DNA of 64,000 bases from Pseudomonadota bacterium (lineage in GTDB: Bacteria; Pseudomonadota; Gammaproteobacteria; Steroidobacterales; Steroidobacteraceae). Position 1 is the stretch's first letter. Every line of letters starts with the position of its first letter. Location: contig JAFEDT010000007.1 in NCBI GenBank assembly GCA_018241445.1, positions 1 to 64,000 of the forward strand, given 5' to 3'. The position numbers and the translations under genes were made by a program. Under the pieces are notes generated by a model, which made no database searches, had not been told where the DNA came from, and saw only the letters and a list, made by a program, of their open reading frames with translations. Of the stretch, positions 8,040-15,127 are shown piece by piece.

Positions 8040-8117
8040 TAGCGACATAGTATACTATTAGTATCATTAATTACCTATCAATTACCTGTAATGTGATATA
8101 TATTTAACATTCTAGGT
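8040..8117 (+). promoter_or_regulatory. AT-rich divergent promoter/operator region of the AbiEii-type TA operon
   Basis: In a GC-rich window this stretch is about 75% A+T. It holds a perfect 12-bp palindrome ATAGTATACTAT (8047-8058) and two direct copies of AATTACCT (8069-8076 and 8080-8087) whose starts are 11 bp apart, about one helical turn. A -10-like TGATATATAT lies near 8094-8103. Autoregulation by the XRE protein encoded immediately downstream is the likely purpose. Confidence 0.5.
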
Positions 8118-8618
8118 ATGCATCAAGACCTTACCCAACTCGGTTACGAAATCCGCCGTGCCAGGCAGGCCCGCGGCTTCACCCAGGCTCAGCTGGCGCA
8201 GAAGGCTCATCTCACTCGCACGACGCTCAACAGGCTAGAAAACGGGCTCGTCACGGACCTGGGTATCTGCAAAGTGCAAGCAATACTCCACGAGCTCGGG
8301 CTGAGCCTCGCGGTCGAGGCCGCGACCGATAGCGGGCAAAGCAACTACCTGCGCCTGGCGGCCACCTCGGCGAGCGTGAGCTTCAAGACAGCCCTCACTG
8401 GAGACGAGTTGCGGCGGGCGCTCCTCACCGGAAAGGTGCCTGCCAGCCGGCGTCCTCACATACGTACGCTTCTGGAGGAGGCAAACCCGGCCCTCCTCAA
8501 GGCCCTGGTGGAGCAGTTGAGCAGTGCCACCCCACCGGGCAAGGTGGAAAGGAACCTGAGCAAACTGGCCGCAGCGGTTGGCTTGCCTGCGAGCGCTGAC
8601 AAATGGTCGAAGACCTGA
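8118..8618 (+). CDS. XRE-family HTH antitoxin/regulator
   Basis: 166 aa. Residues ~6-60 are a Cro/CI-type helix-turn-helix (LGYEIRRARQARGFTQAQLA ... HLTRTTLNRLENG). The C-terminal ~90 residues are helical and contain a family-specific 'LTGDELRRALLTGKVP' segment. The gene overlaps the nucleotidyltransferase toxin gene by 16 bases, which indicates coupled expression. It is expected to repress its own promoter at the palindromic/direct-repeat region upstream and to act as antitoxin or regulator. AGG lies only a few bases before ATG 8118. Confidence 0.75.
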   Translation: MHQDLTQLGYEIRRARQARGFTQAQLAQKAHLTRTTLNRLENGLVTDLGICKVQAILHELGLSLAVEAATDSGQSNYLRLAATSASVSFKTALTGDELRRALLTGKVPASRRPHIRTLLEEANPALLKALVEQLSSATPPGKVERNLSKLAAAVGLPASADKWSKT

Positions 8619-9247
8619 ACGCCTGGGAGAGCCTGTTTCGCCGCGCCCTCGTACTCATCGAGGACGCGGGAAACCTGGGCCTGCCCGTGAAGGAATGGAC
8701 CTTCGGCGGGGGCACGGTCCTAATGCGGCGTTACCGGCATCGCTACAGCAAGGATGTCGACATCTTCATCAACGACCCGCAGTTCATCGGCTATTTGACG
8801 CCGCGGTTGAGTGGCGCCGCGGCGTCCCTTACCACCCACTATGTTGAGGATCACAATTCGGTGAAGCTGGTCTTTCCGGAAGGCGAAGTCGACTTCGTCG
8901 CGGCGCCTCCGCTAACTCAAACCCCAGCGCTTCAGGAGCTGGTCCTTGACCACCCGATTCTGGTTGAAACCTCCACCGAGATCGTAGGCAAGAAGGTTTG
9001 GCACCGCGGCGAGCAATTCACCGCACGCGATATTTTCGATCTGGCGCTCGTGGCGGAACGCGAGCCCGCCGCCCTGGATGAAATCAGACCCATCCTGCAC
9101 GATCGGCGCGAAGCGATACTCGGCCGCATCTCGCGCGATGAGCTCCTTCTGCGCGAGAGTTTCCGGCACTTGACCATCCTCGACTACCGCCGCAGCTTTG
9201 ACGAGTGCGTAGAAATTGTGCGGGAGCTGCTGATCGGCAGCGGCTAA
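8603..9247 (+). CDS. AbiEii/AbiGii-family nucleotidyltransferase toxin
   Basis: 214 aa. The nucleotidyltransferase core is evident in WTFGGGTVLMRRYRHR and YSKDVDIFI, the G-G-G-T-x-L and R-x-S-x-D-x-D signature of AbiEii/AbiGii toxins. The third acidic residue is probably in GEVDFVAAP, and a helical C-terminal part contains 'FTARDIFDLALV'. Characterised relatives (AbiEii, MenT) transfer nucleotides to substrates such as tRNA and stop growth or phage replication. It overlaps the upstream XRE gene, forming a type II/IV-like toxin-antitoxin pair with an HTH antitoxin rather than the usual AbiEi. Confidence 0.8.
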   Translation: MVEDLNAWESLFRRALVLIEDAGNLGLPVKEWTFGGGTVLMRRYRHRYSKDVDIFINDPQFIGYLTPRLSGAAASLTTHYVEDHNSVKLVFPEGEVDFVAAPPLTQTPALQELVLDHPILVETSTEIVGKKVWHRGEQFTARDIFDLALVAEREPAALDEIRPILHDRREAILGRISRDELLLRESFRHLTILDYRRSFDECVEIVRELLIGSG

Positions 9248-9276
9248 GTACACCCTATCTTGCCTTCGCGGCAATA

Positions 9277-10746
9277 TCAGTGGACGCCCGGACGCGGATG
9301 CGCCTCGCCTGGTGCGCCTGCTGGGAGACCAGGGAGTCCGGCGCTCTTGCCCGCTTCGTCGAGCTGACGGAAGCGCAGGGCTTCGCTGACGTGTTCAACC
9401 GTCACCCGGGCGCTGGCGGTGAGGTCGGCGACGGTGCGCGCGACGCGGAGCGTCCGCCCACAGCCGCGGGCAGACAGGTTGAAGCGCGCCGCGGTGAATT
9501 CCAGCAGGTCGCGGATCGGGCGGTCGGGCGCCGCGTGACGCTCGAGCCCGGCGTCGGCGAGGGCGCTGTTGAGCACGCCCTGGCGCTCGAGCTGCCGCGC
9601 ACGAGCGCGGGCGACCCGCAGGCGCACCACTGCGCTGGACTCGCTGACGCGGTGCGGATCCAGGAGTGTTGAGACGGCCGCCGGCGGCACAAGAACCTGC
9701 AGGTCCAGCCGGTCGAGCAAGGGACCGGAGAGTCGCGCGCGATAGCGTTGGATGGTGAGTGCGCTGCAGCGGCAGCGCCGGCTGCCGTCGCCGTGGTGGC
9801 CGCAGGGACAGGGGTTCATGGCGGCGATGAGTTGGAAGCGCGCCGGGAACTCGCTCTGCCAGGCGGCGCGCGAGATCGAGATCCGGCCGGACTCCAGTGG
9901 CTCGCGCAGCGCCTCCAGCGCCTCGCGGTCGAACTCCAGCAGCTCGTCCAGGAACAGCACGCCGTGATGGGCGAGGGAGATCTCGCCGGGGCCCGGCGGC
10001 ACGCCGCCGCCGACCAGGGCGGCGGCGGAGCTGGTGTGGTGAGGCGCCCGGAACGGGCGGCGGCTCCAGTCCTGGTCCTTGAAGCCGCGTGAGCTGGTGG
10101 AGGCGATGATCGCGCTCTCGAGCGCTTCGGTGGGCGTGAGCGGCGGCAGCAGTCCCGGCAGGCGATGCGCGAGCATCGACTTGCCGGCGCCGGGTGGTCC
10201 CAACAGCAGGAGGCTGTGGGCGCCGCCGGCGGCGATCTCGAGCGCGCGGCGGGCGTCGGGCTGACCGCGCACGTCGGCCAGGTCCGGGTAGTGGGCCTCG
10301 GGTATGTCGGGCGCGGCGCCCTGCACTTCCGGCAGCGGGCGGTCGCCGTTTAAGTGACTGACGACTTCGTTGAGGTTGGCGGCGGCGACGACTCTCGCGC
10401 CGGAAATGCGGCCGGCCTCCTCCCGATTGCCGCGCGGCAGGATGACCCGGTGTTGCTCCAGCGTCGCCTGGCAGAGGGCCGACAGCAGGCCACGCACGGC
10501 GCGTAGCTCTCCGCCGAGCGAGAGTTCGCCGTAGAACTCATACGGTATCAGAGGATGTGAGGGAATCTGGCAGGTGGCGGCCAGGATGGCGAGTGCGATC
10601 GGCAGGTCGAAGCGGCCGCCGTCCTTGGGGAGGTCGGCGGGCGCCAGGTTGACGGTGATGCGCCCCGGCGGCCACTGGAAGCCGCTGTTGAGTGCCGCCC
10701 GCCAGCCGGCGGGTGCCACCCCTGACCCCATCAGCGCGGCGAGCAC
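9277..10746 (-). CDS. comM: ComM/YifB Mg-chelatase-like AAA+ ATPase, 5'-truncated
   Basis: 489 aa. It contains the Lon-like segment ITVNLAPADLPKDGGRFDLP, Walker A LLLLGPPGAGKSMLAH (about 180), Walker B HHGVLFLDELLEF (about 265), the zinc-like MNPCPCGHHGDG motif and the C-terminal 'RVARTVADL' region. ComM is a branch-migration helicase that extends recombination during natural transformation. Family members begin about 45-50 residues earlier, with a conserved segment running into 'RERVRAALLNSGF'. Here that part is replaced by a short unrelated start (GTG 10746), and the frame overlaps a SymE-like gene. The C-terminus is also about 30 residues longer than usual. The ATPase core is intact, but the N-terminal domain is not. 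Confidence 0.8.
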   Translation of the reverse strand: MLAALMGSGVAPAGWRAALNSGFQWPPGRITVNLAPADLPKDGGRFDLPIALAILAATCQIPSHPLIPYEFYGELSLGGELRAVRGLLSALCQATLEQHRVILPRGNREEAGRISGARVVAAANLNEVVSHLNGDRPLPEVQGAAPDIPEAHYPDLADVRGQPDARRALEIAAGGAHSLLLLGPPGAGKSMLAHRLPGLLPPLTPTEALESAIIASTSSRGFKDQDWSRRPFRAPHHTSSAAALVGGGVPPGPGEISLAHHGVLFLDELLEFDREALEALREPLESGRISISRAAWQSEFPARFQLIAAMNPCPCGHHGDGSRRCRCSALTIQRYRARLSGPLLDRLDLQVLVPPAAVSTLLDPHRVSESSAVVRLRVARARARQLERQGVLNSALADAGLERHAAPDRPIRDLLEFTAARFNLSARGCGRTLRVARTVADLTASARVTVEHVSEALRFRQLDEAGKSAGLPGLPAGAPGEAHPRPGVH

Positions 10747-10985
10747 TGCGTCTCGGGCGCGAGCGCCTCGATGATCAACCGGCCTGTGCTTACCCGTACC
10801 CTGACCGGGGCGCCAATGGAAAAGCCGGCGCGCTCGAGCCAGGCACCCTGCAGCCGCAGGAACGGGGTCAGCGCCGGGCGGCCCTCCGGGTCACGCACGC
10901 TGTGCGGCCCGTAGGACACTTTAAGACGGCGAGAAAGGGACGGATGTGTTGGCGCCGATGTCGGCGTGGGAGCGTTGGGAGCCAT
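10731..10985 (-). CDS. SymE-like toxin (type I toxin family)
   Basis: 84 aa. After a short Pro/Thr-rich leader it has SRRLKVSYGP, then 'FLRLQGAWLERAGFSIG' and 'VRVRVSTGRLIIE', the SymE/AbrB-like swapped-hairpin pattern. SymE proteins are SOS-induced, AbrB-fold toxins normally silenced by the antisense RNA SymR over the 5' end. ATG 10985 has a strong GGAGG nine bases upstream. The gene overlaps the start of the truncated comM by 16 bases, apparently replacing the comM 5' end. I cannot see an antisense promoter with confidence. Confidence 0.65.
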   Translation of the reverse strand: MAPNAPTPTSAPTHPSLSRRLKVSYGPHSVRDPEGRPALTPFLRLQGAWLERAGFSIGAPVRVRVSTGRLIIEALAPETQCSPR

Positions 10986-11098
10986 GGTCTGATACCTCCA
11001 GTGGTGATCAGGCGCCGGACAGAGACTGCGCGGTGCGCGATCGCTTCAGCGGCCTGGGGCGGGATTGCCCGCGGCCCTGCCGCCACGCCGCAGCGCAG

Positions 11099-11163
11099 CC
11101 GTCAAGGCCGCCGCAGGCGCTCGCGAGCACGGGCCGTTTCGGCCCGCGCGCAGGCCTTGACGG
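11099..11163. repeat. Nested inverted repeats upstream of the SymE-like gene
   Basis: An 11-bp perfect inverted repeat CCGTCAAGGCC / GGCCTTGACGG (11099-11109 and 11153-11163) encloses a smaller hairpin GGGCC-GTTTC-GGCCC (11131-11145). No protein-coding frame covers 10986-11212 convincingly. It could be a structured leader, a small RNA or a terminator for the gene to the right; nothing in the sequence decides. Confidence 0.35.
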
Positions 11164-11212
11164 CGAGAACGGCGTGGCACAATCAGCAAGCGGCAAGCCC
11201 GCCCTGCTGTCT

Positions 11213-12001
11213 TCAGCGGATGAACGCCTCGAGCAGCGCACCCTTTGTCGATCCTCCAGGTGGCAGCAAGACGTGCACAGGTGCGCCGGGCACGAGCTGG
11301 TTGATCAGCCAGTCGTTTGCGCACCAGACCACCGTCTCGGTTCGCGCGCCGCTCTGCGACGGATAAGAAACATAGACATCCGCGGTGCTGCTTCCGGGCC
11401 AGCCGGGCCAGGTGGCGGTATTACGCTTCGTCACGAAGACAACCTGGCCCTGGATGAGGGTCCCCCTCTTGTAGAGTTTTCGGGCCCGCATGACCTCACG
11501 AAGCTGCGGAAAGTACAGCGGTGAAAATATCAGCACGAAGAGCAACGGAAAGATCATGAAGAGGAAGATCGGGGGCTCATTGCTCCCGCCCCCAGCGATG
11601 TTGTTTACGGCCGGATCACGCTCGAGATAGCGAACCGGAATCGTGTCGCCCACGCTCACCGAGTAGTACGGTGCACCGTCGCACACCACGGCAACGCCAC
11701 GGAACTCCTTCCCTGGCTCGGATGAGAAGGAATAAACGATGCTCCGGGCATCGGAGCCCCTGCAGCCGGACGCGTCAGCCAGGGACAACACTCGCCCCTG
11801 TGCGGTTGCGCTTGGACCGAATTGCAGCCTGGCTCTCGGGTCCATGCTCAGCATGGAGAGCGGCATGAGGGCAAAGAGGGCCACTAATGCCAACAGCAGA
11901 ACCAGTGTGGATCTGGGAATGGCGCTCTTGATCCGCATCCCGGGAAGCATGCCGGTCCGCGGTGGATTCGCCGGAACGCTCGCAAACTCTTGTTCGAACA
12001 T
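11213..12001 (-). CDS. DUF3592-type membrane protein
   Basis: 262 aa. There is one membrane helix near residues 32-53 (STLVLLLALVALFALMPLSML), a DUF3592-like extracytoplasmic β domain containing 'YSFSSEPGKEFRGVAVV' and 'VSVGDTIPVRYLERDPAVN', and a second helix near 145-165 (IFLFMIFPLLFVLIFSPLYF). A second soluble domain with 'SYPSQSGARTETVVW' follows. The 'G-d-x-i-p-V-x-Y-x-p-x-n-P' motif is what names the family. No enzymatic function is known. ATG 12001 has CGGAGAG upstream. It appears to be cargo inserted next to the broken mobile mystery B gene. Confidence 0.6.
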   Translation of the reverse strand: MFEQEFASVPANPPRTGMLPGMRIKSAIPRSTLVLLLALVALFALMPLSMLSMDPRARLQFGPSATAQGRVLSLADASGCRGSDARSIVYSFSSEPGKEFRGVAVVCDGAPYYSVSVGDTIPVRYLERDPAVNNIAGGGSNEPPIFLFMIFPLLFVLIFSPLYFPQLREVMRARKLYKRGTLIQGQVVFVTKRNTATWPGWPGSSTADVYVSYPSQSGARTETVVWCANDWLINQLVPGAPVHVLLPPGGSTKGALLEAFIR

Positions 12002-12023
12002 CGGGGCTCTCCGAAGACTGGGG

Positions 12024-12224
12024 TCAGACTCTACGGCACAAACGCATCAGCGGCCCGGCAAGCGCGCGCCGGGAGCGCAGGGCCCATTGCTGGCCCACCA
12101 GGATGTTGGCCGCCTCGACCTGGTCGAGTTGCCGGCGCGTGCGGACGAGCGGGAGTTTCAGTCCCCGCAGATCGTCCGCGGTGAGCGGCGTCTCGCCCAC
12201 AACGGGCTTGCCCGTCAGCGCCAC
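12024..12224 (-). pseudogene. Truncated mobile mystery protein B (Fic-domain) gene
   Basis: The 66-residue product (GTG 12224) keeps the family N-terminus: 'GETPLTADDLRGLKLPLV', then the 'TRRQLDQVEAANILVGQQWAL' segment. It then stops at LMRLCRRV, where intact proteins continue into the Fic domain (HPFxxGNGR motif). All catalytic residues are absent, so no AMPylation is possible. It overlaps the end of the mobile mystery A gene by 10 bases, as in intact A/B pairs. The break lies next to the DUF3592 gene. Confidence 0.75.
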
Positions 12225-12685
12225 AGCGTTTCCGGCTTCTGTTCCAGTTCGCGGGCGAGTTCCCTGATCTGCCGATCGATCTGTGCCGCGGTGAGTCCCT
12301 GCGCTTCCAATGCCATGGATTTCGCAATGGGTGCTACGCGCGCGCGTGCTACCTCACGCGCGCGCGCGCGCACCGTCTCGCGCAGCGCCTTGCGGGGCAC
12401 GATCGCGTAGACGAGGTCGGCATCCAGCGCCTCGGCTGCGCGCTTCAGCGTTTGCAGCGTGATGGTGCCAGCCCGCTCGTTGCGCTCCAGTTCTTTGACA
12501 CTGGCGGGTTCCTTGAAACCGATGCGCCGGGAAAAGGAGCGCATGGACATACCCAGTGACTGGCGGAGGCTTCGCACCCAGCCTTCGCGCGGCGCACCGC
12601 GTTCCAGGAGTGCAGCACTCTGCCGCAATCGTGGCAGATCCTTGTCGAACTGCTCGAGGGATAGGAGTCTCGCCGGGGTCTTCAT
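12215..12685 (-). CDS. Mobile mystery protein A (XRE-like HTH regulator)
   Basis: 156 aa. Residues ~36-90 form a helix-turn-helix typical of the family: GWVRSLRQSLGMSMRSFSRR followed by 'ASVKELERNERAGTITLQTL'. The C-terminal helices include an Arg/Ala-rich stretch (RETVRARAREVARARVAP). In the 'mobile mystery' pair, protein A is the DNA-binding partner (probable antitoxin/repressor) of the Fic protein B. Here B is broken, so A may persist only as a repressor. Three palindromic operators occupy the upstream region, the nearest 11 bp from the start codon. Confidence 0.8.
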   Translation of the reverse strand: MKTPARLLSLEQFDKDLPRLRQSAALLERGAPREGWVRSLRQSLGMSMRSFSRRIGFKEPASVKELERNERAGTITLQTLKRAAEALDADLVYAIVPRKALRETVRARAREVARARVAPIAKSMALEAQGLTAAQIDRQIRELARELEQKPETLWR

Positions 12686-12696
12686 GGCTTACATCT

Positions 12697-12781
12697 CAGG
12701 TGGCTATAGCCACCTGTATAGTATCATAATGGGTGGTTATAGCCACCCTAGTTTTCACCACGCGAGTGGCTTTAACCACTC
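12697..12781 (-). promoter_or_regulatory. Three phased palindromic operators and promoter of mobile mystery A
   Basis: Operator 1 is a perfect 20-bp palindrome CAGGTGGCTATAGCCACCTG (12697-12716). Operator 2 is GGGTGGTTATAGCCACCC (12731-12748, one mismatch). Operator 3 is GAGTGGCTTTAACCACTC (12764-12781, degenerate centre). Their dyad centres are at 12706.5, 12739.5 and 12772.5, exactly 33 bp (about three helical turns) apart and therefore on one DNA face. Between operators 1 and 2 the minus strand reads TTATGATACTATA, a good -10 region. Repression by the mobile mystery A protein encoded just downstream is the obvious reading. Confidence 0.75.
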
Positions 12782-12820
12782 CAGAATTCCGGCGTCCGCC
12801 ACCCGGCGCGGGGAGCTCTA

Positions 12821-12943
12821 TCCCCGCAGGCGGGTGACTTTGCGCGGCTTGCGGGGCGGGGTGTCGGTGAAGCTCGGGAGGTTGTCGCGGATGAGCTGCG
12901 CGGTGGGACGGCGCCAGGTGCGCGTGGTGCTCTTTCCGGCCAG
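12821..12943 (-). pseudogene. Decayed 3' end of an integrase gene (copy 2)
   Basis: About 120 bases align with the last 40 codons of the intact integrase at 15128 (the segment encoding AHLAPSH ... TDTPPRKPRKV). Relative to the intact gene it has lost two bases just after the 'APSH' codons, so the frame is broken. The remainder of the gene is absent; coding sequence of the SEC-C protein begins at once on its right. It marks an older integration or recombination end. Confidence 0.7.
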
Positions 12944-12948
12944 CGACG

Positions 12949-14370
12949 CTACAGCCCCAGCCGACGACGCAGGCCGCCGAACACTGCCGGGTCCGGCGGA
13001 ACCGGCATGCGCGCGGCATCGCGCTCGAATTGCGTGATGAGGGCGTCGACCATTTCGCGGCCGTCAGGATCCCGAACGGCCTCGAGCGGCGTCTTGTTGT
13101 TAAGGGCCGGGAGCGCGACCTCGGGCCAGTTCTCATAGTGGCGACGCTGCAGCTGCTCAAGCTTTGCGCGCACTTCAGGATGCTTGAGGAGCTCTTCCTG
13201 CTCGTCATCCCGAGGCCGAAATCCGGCGCCTGCCGCAGGACGCCCGGCGGCGCGCCTGAGATCGAGAGTGTGCTTGCGCGTTCGCAGGTAGCGCGCGTTG
13301 AGCCCGGGAGTCTCGGCCACCAGAGCGCGGACAGTGCGGGCACGGGCCAACGAGTTGACCTCGACCTTCAGCTTGCGAGCGGCAATGTGAAAATGTCCCA
13401 GAACCACCGTCTCGAGGTCGTGCTTCGGACCGTTGCGACGAATCCAGGGGATCTCGGCCTCGATTACCGCGCCCTTCGCATCGAACTTCGCCTCCGCCAG
13501 CAACTCCTCGCGCGGGCTGCCCAGCGCGAGCGGTGCGAGTGCCTCGAATGCCGCCGGTGCGGAATCGATCTCGAAGTACAGGGTGCGCGGCTCGAGCGGG
13601 TCCCCATCCGTGTTGTGGAGCCGGGGCGGCGGCGGATTGACATAGGCGTCCGCGAGCGAGAGGTACAGAGTGCGCAGCGCCAGATCACTCGCGTGCTGGA
13701 GCTCCGGTCGGCTGCGGACCTGGACCAGATGGGTCTTGTAACTCGGAGGCAGCGCGTAAGATCCGAGGGCCTCGACCATCGCGATGCCGGAGACCGCGAC
13801 GATCTGGCCGAAGACGATGTCGCCTCGGGCGAGAGTGGCCGAGGCCGAGCGCTCGCGGACCTCGAGCTCCCTTCCTGTGAACACGTTCCGCGTGGTGAAG
13901 CCGGCTCCCGGCCAGCAATCGCAGATCTCGTGGAACGCGAACGGCGTGGCGAGACACGCTTCGAGGTAGCGCTTCAGCAGCGGATTCAGACGCGCACCAC
14001 GCCGGTCGAGGTATGCCTGCGACGGTGGCACACCGAACAGGGTCGTGTCGGTAATCACGTTGCCCTTGTGCACCTGCGGCACCCATACGTGGAACAGCCA
14101 GGAGAAAAAGAGCTCGGTGTTGGGATGGCCGGCCGCAAACTGCTCCTCGCGGCCGAGGGTAAACTCGAACCAGGCCTGTCGGACGACGTCTGCGCCATAG
14201 GAGCGGGTGACGAAGCCGAGCATGTCAGCCGCGAAACCGTCGCGGGCCGCGCGCATGCGCCGCCAAGTCTGTGCGCCGAGATCGCCGATAGTGGCCGGCT
14301 CAGCGAGGCAGCAATGCTTGTACTTCCTGCCGCTGCCACACGGACAGGGATCGTTGCGCCCGGGCTTCAT
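12949..14370 (-). CDS. SEC-C zinc-motif protein of unknown function
   Basis: 473 aa from ATG 14370; a GTG at 14388 is in frame but adds an atypical leader. Residues 2-22 are a SEC-C motif (KPGRNDPCPCGSGRKYKHCC), the short C-x-C-x8-C-C/H zinc ribbon found in SecA and many accessory proteins. The rest is a mixed α/β body without recognisable catalytic motifs. The final ~50 residues (LPALNNKTPLEAV ... GREMVDALI) resemble the MbcA/ParS-type C-terminus of antitoxins and related regulators. Its context, between an integrase remnant and a toxin-antitoxin remnant, marks it as island cargo. Function unknown. Confidence 0.6.
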   Translation of the reverse strand: MKPGRNDPCPCGSGRKYKHCCLAEPATIGDLGAQTWRRMRAARDGFAADMLGFVTRSYGADVVRQAWFEFTLGREEQFAAGHPNTELFFSWLFHVWVPQVHKGNVITDTTLFGVPPSQAYLDRRGARLNPLLKRYLEACLATPFAFHEICDCWPGAGFTTRNVFTGRELEVRERSASATLARGDIVFGQIVAVSGIAMVEALGSYALPPSYKTHLVQVRSRPELQHASDLALRTLYLSLADAYVNPPPPRLHNTDGDPLEPRTLYFEIDSAPAAFEALAPLALGSPREELLAEAKFDAKGAVIEAEIPWIRRNGPKHDLETVVLGHFHIAARKLKVEVNSLARARTVRALVAETPGLNARYLRTRKHTLDLRRAAGRPAAGAGFRPRDDEQEELLKHPEVRAKLEQLQRRHYENWPEVALPALNNKTPLEAVRDPDGREMVDALITQFERDAARMPVPPDPAVFGGLRRRLGL

Positions 14371-14421
14371 GCCTGGTGATTGTGGCACGGATTCCGAGCG
14401 GCCGGCCCCTGAAGGCAGAGA

Positions 14422-14652
14422 TCAGCTCTCAAGCCAACGAATCGCCCCTTCCCCGCTGGCCAATCGTCGTCCCTCACCGGTAGCCTCTTGCTTCAACGAC
14501 TTCCGCAGGGCGTGGCGCAGTTCGGCAGCTGACCGACCCGGTTTTGCCCGCGCGGCCCACTCCTTCAGCGCCGCCGCCGCACTGCGCTTGCCGGTGCGCT
14601 CCTTGAGCGCCTGGATCTCCCGGTCACTGAGCTGGACGGTCACGCGGGTCAT
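14422..14652 (-). CDS. Small ribbon-helix-helix-like protein
   Basis: 76 aa. The N-terminal TRVTVQLSDREIQALKERTG has the β-strand-helix pattern of RHH DNA-binding antitoxins. It is followed by a helical 'RSAAAALKEWAARAKPG' and a basic C-terminus. It lies five bases downstream of the HigA-type antitoxin gene on the same strand, so the two share a transcript. No toxin partner is visible. It could be an orphan antitoxin or a regulator; the family assignment rests on the short N-terminal pattern. Confidence 0.45.
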   Translation of the reverse strand: MTRVTVQLSDREIQALKERTGKRSAAAALKEWAARAKPGRSAAELRHALRKSLKQEATGEGRRLASGEGAIRWLES

Positions 14653-14657
14653 CGATT

Positions 14658-14957
14658 TTACGCAGCTGCCAGCTGGACGCGCACAGTCCGGCCGAGCGCC
14701 GCCGCCGCGCGGCTGATGGTCGACAGGGTCACCGAGGGATCGTCGACATTGAGCAGGCGGTGAATCACGGCCCGGCTGGTCTTCATGCGGCGGGCGAGTT
14801 CGGCTTGAGAGACGTGCGCGTCCTTCATCGCCTTGGCAATCTGCCAGGCCAGTACGCGTTTGATCGCGACAGCCGTCGCCGCTTCCAGCTGGCCTTCCTC
14901 GGCCAGGAAGTCCTCGAAGTCACTTCCGACGTGGGGGTTTCGCTTTCGCCGTGCCAT
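14658..14957 (-). CDS. HigA-type XRE antitoxin
   Basis: 99 aa. An N-terminal acidic/helical segment (SDFEDFLAEEGQLEAATAVA) is followed by a Cro/CI helix-turn-helix: QIAKAMKDAHVSQAELARRM, then 'TSRAVIHRLLNVDDPSVTL'. This is the form found downstream of RelE/HigB (Gp49-like) toxins. Toxin-first order is expected, and the sequence directly upstream does contain the two ends of such a toxin. ATG 14957 overlaps the toxin remnant frame; GGAGG lies just upstream (GCGGAGGTGAGCG). It probably still represses the shared promoter. Confidence 0.75.
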   Translation of the reverse strand: MARRKRNPHVGSDFEDFLAEEGQLEAATAVAIKRVLAWQIAKAMKDAHVSQAELARRMKTSRAVIHRLLNVDDPSVTLSTISRAAAALGRTVRVQLAAA

Positions 14958-15078
14958 CGCTCACCTCCGCCTGAACGAGCTGCTTCCTGCGTTTCAGCGC
15001 CGTATCGAGTTCCCCGGCCGGCAGTTCGTTCCCCTGGAGGGTGCGGAAGAACCGGACGCGGAGCTTCGGGTCAACCAC
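14920..15078 (-). pseudogene. Internally deleted HigB/RelE-type toxin remnant
   Basis: A 52-codon frame from GTG 15078 reads VVDPKLRVRFFRTLQGNE, the usual start of HigB/RelE toxins. It jumps straight to LPAGELDTALKRRKQL, which matches the usual end ('TPadEldtAlkRkkql'). The ~60 residues between, including the catalytic core, are missing without a change of frame. The frame then runs over the antitoxin start. It is too short for the 300-bp class of normal toxins (about 100-110 aa) and is presumably inactive. Confidence 0.55.
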
Positions 15079-15127
15079 AGAAGGAGTGTATCAAAATAAA
15101 TACATGCCCGCAACGCAAGAACTGAGC

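Noticed and set aside
12696..13343. Minus-strand frame of 215 codons over the operator region and the SEC-C gene end
   Set aside because: It runs through operators and the integrase remnant and overlaps the SEC-C gene; only its remnant part resembles a protein.
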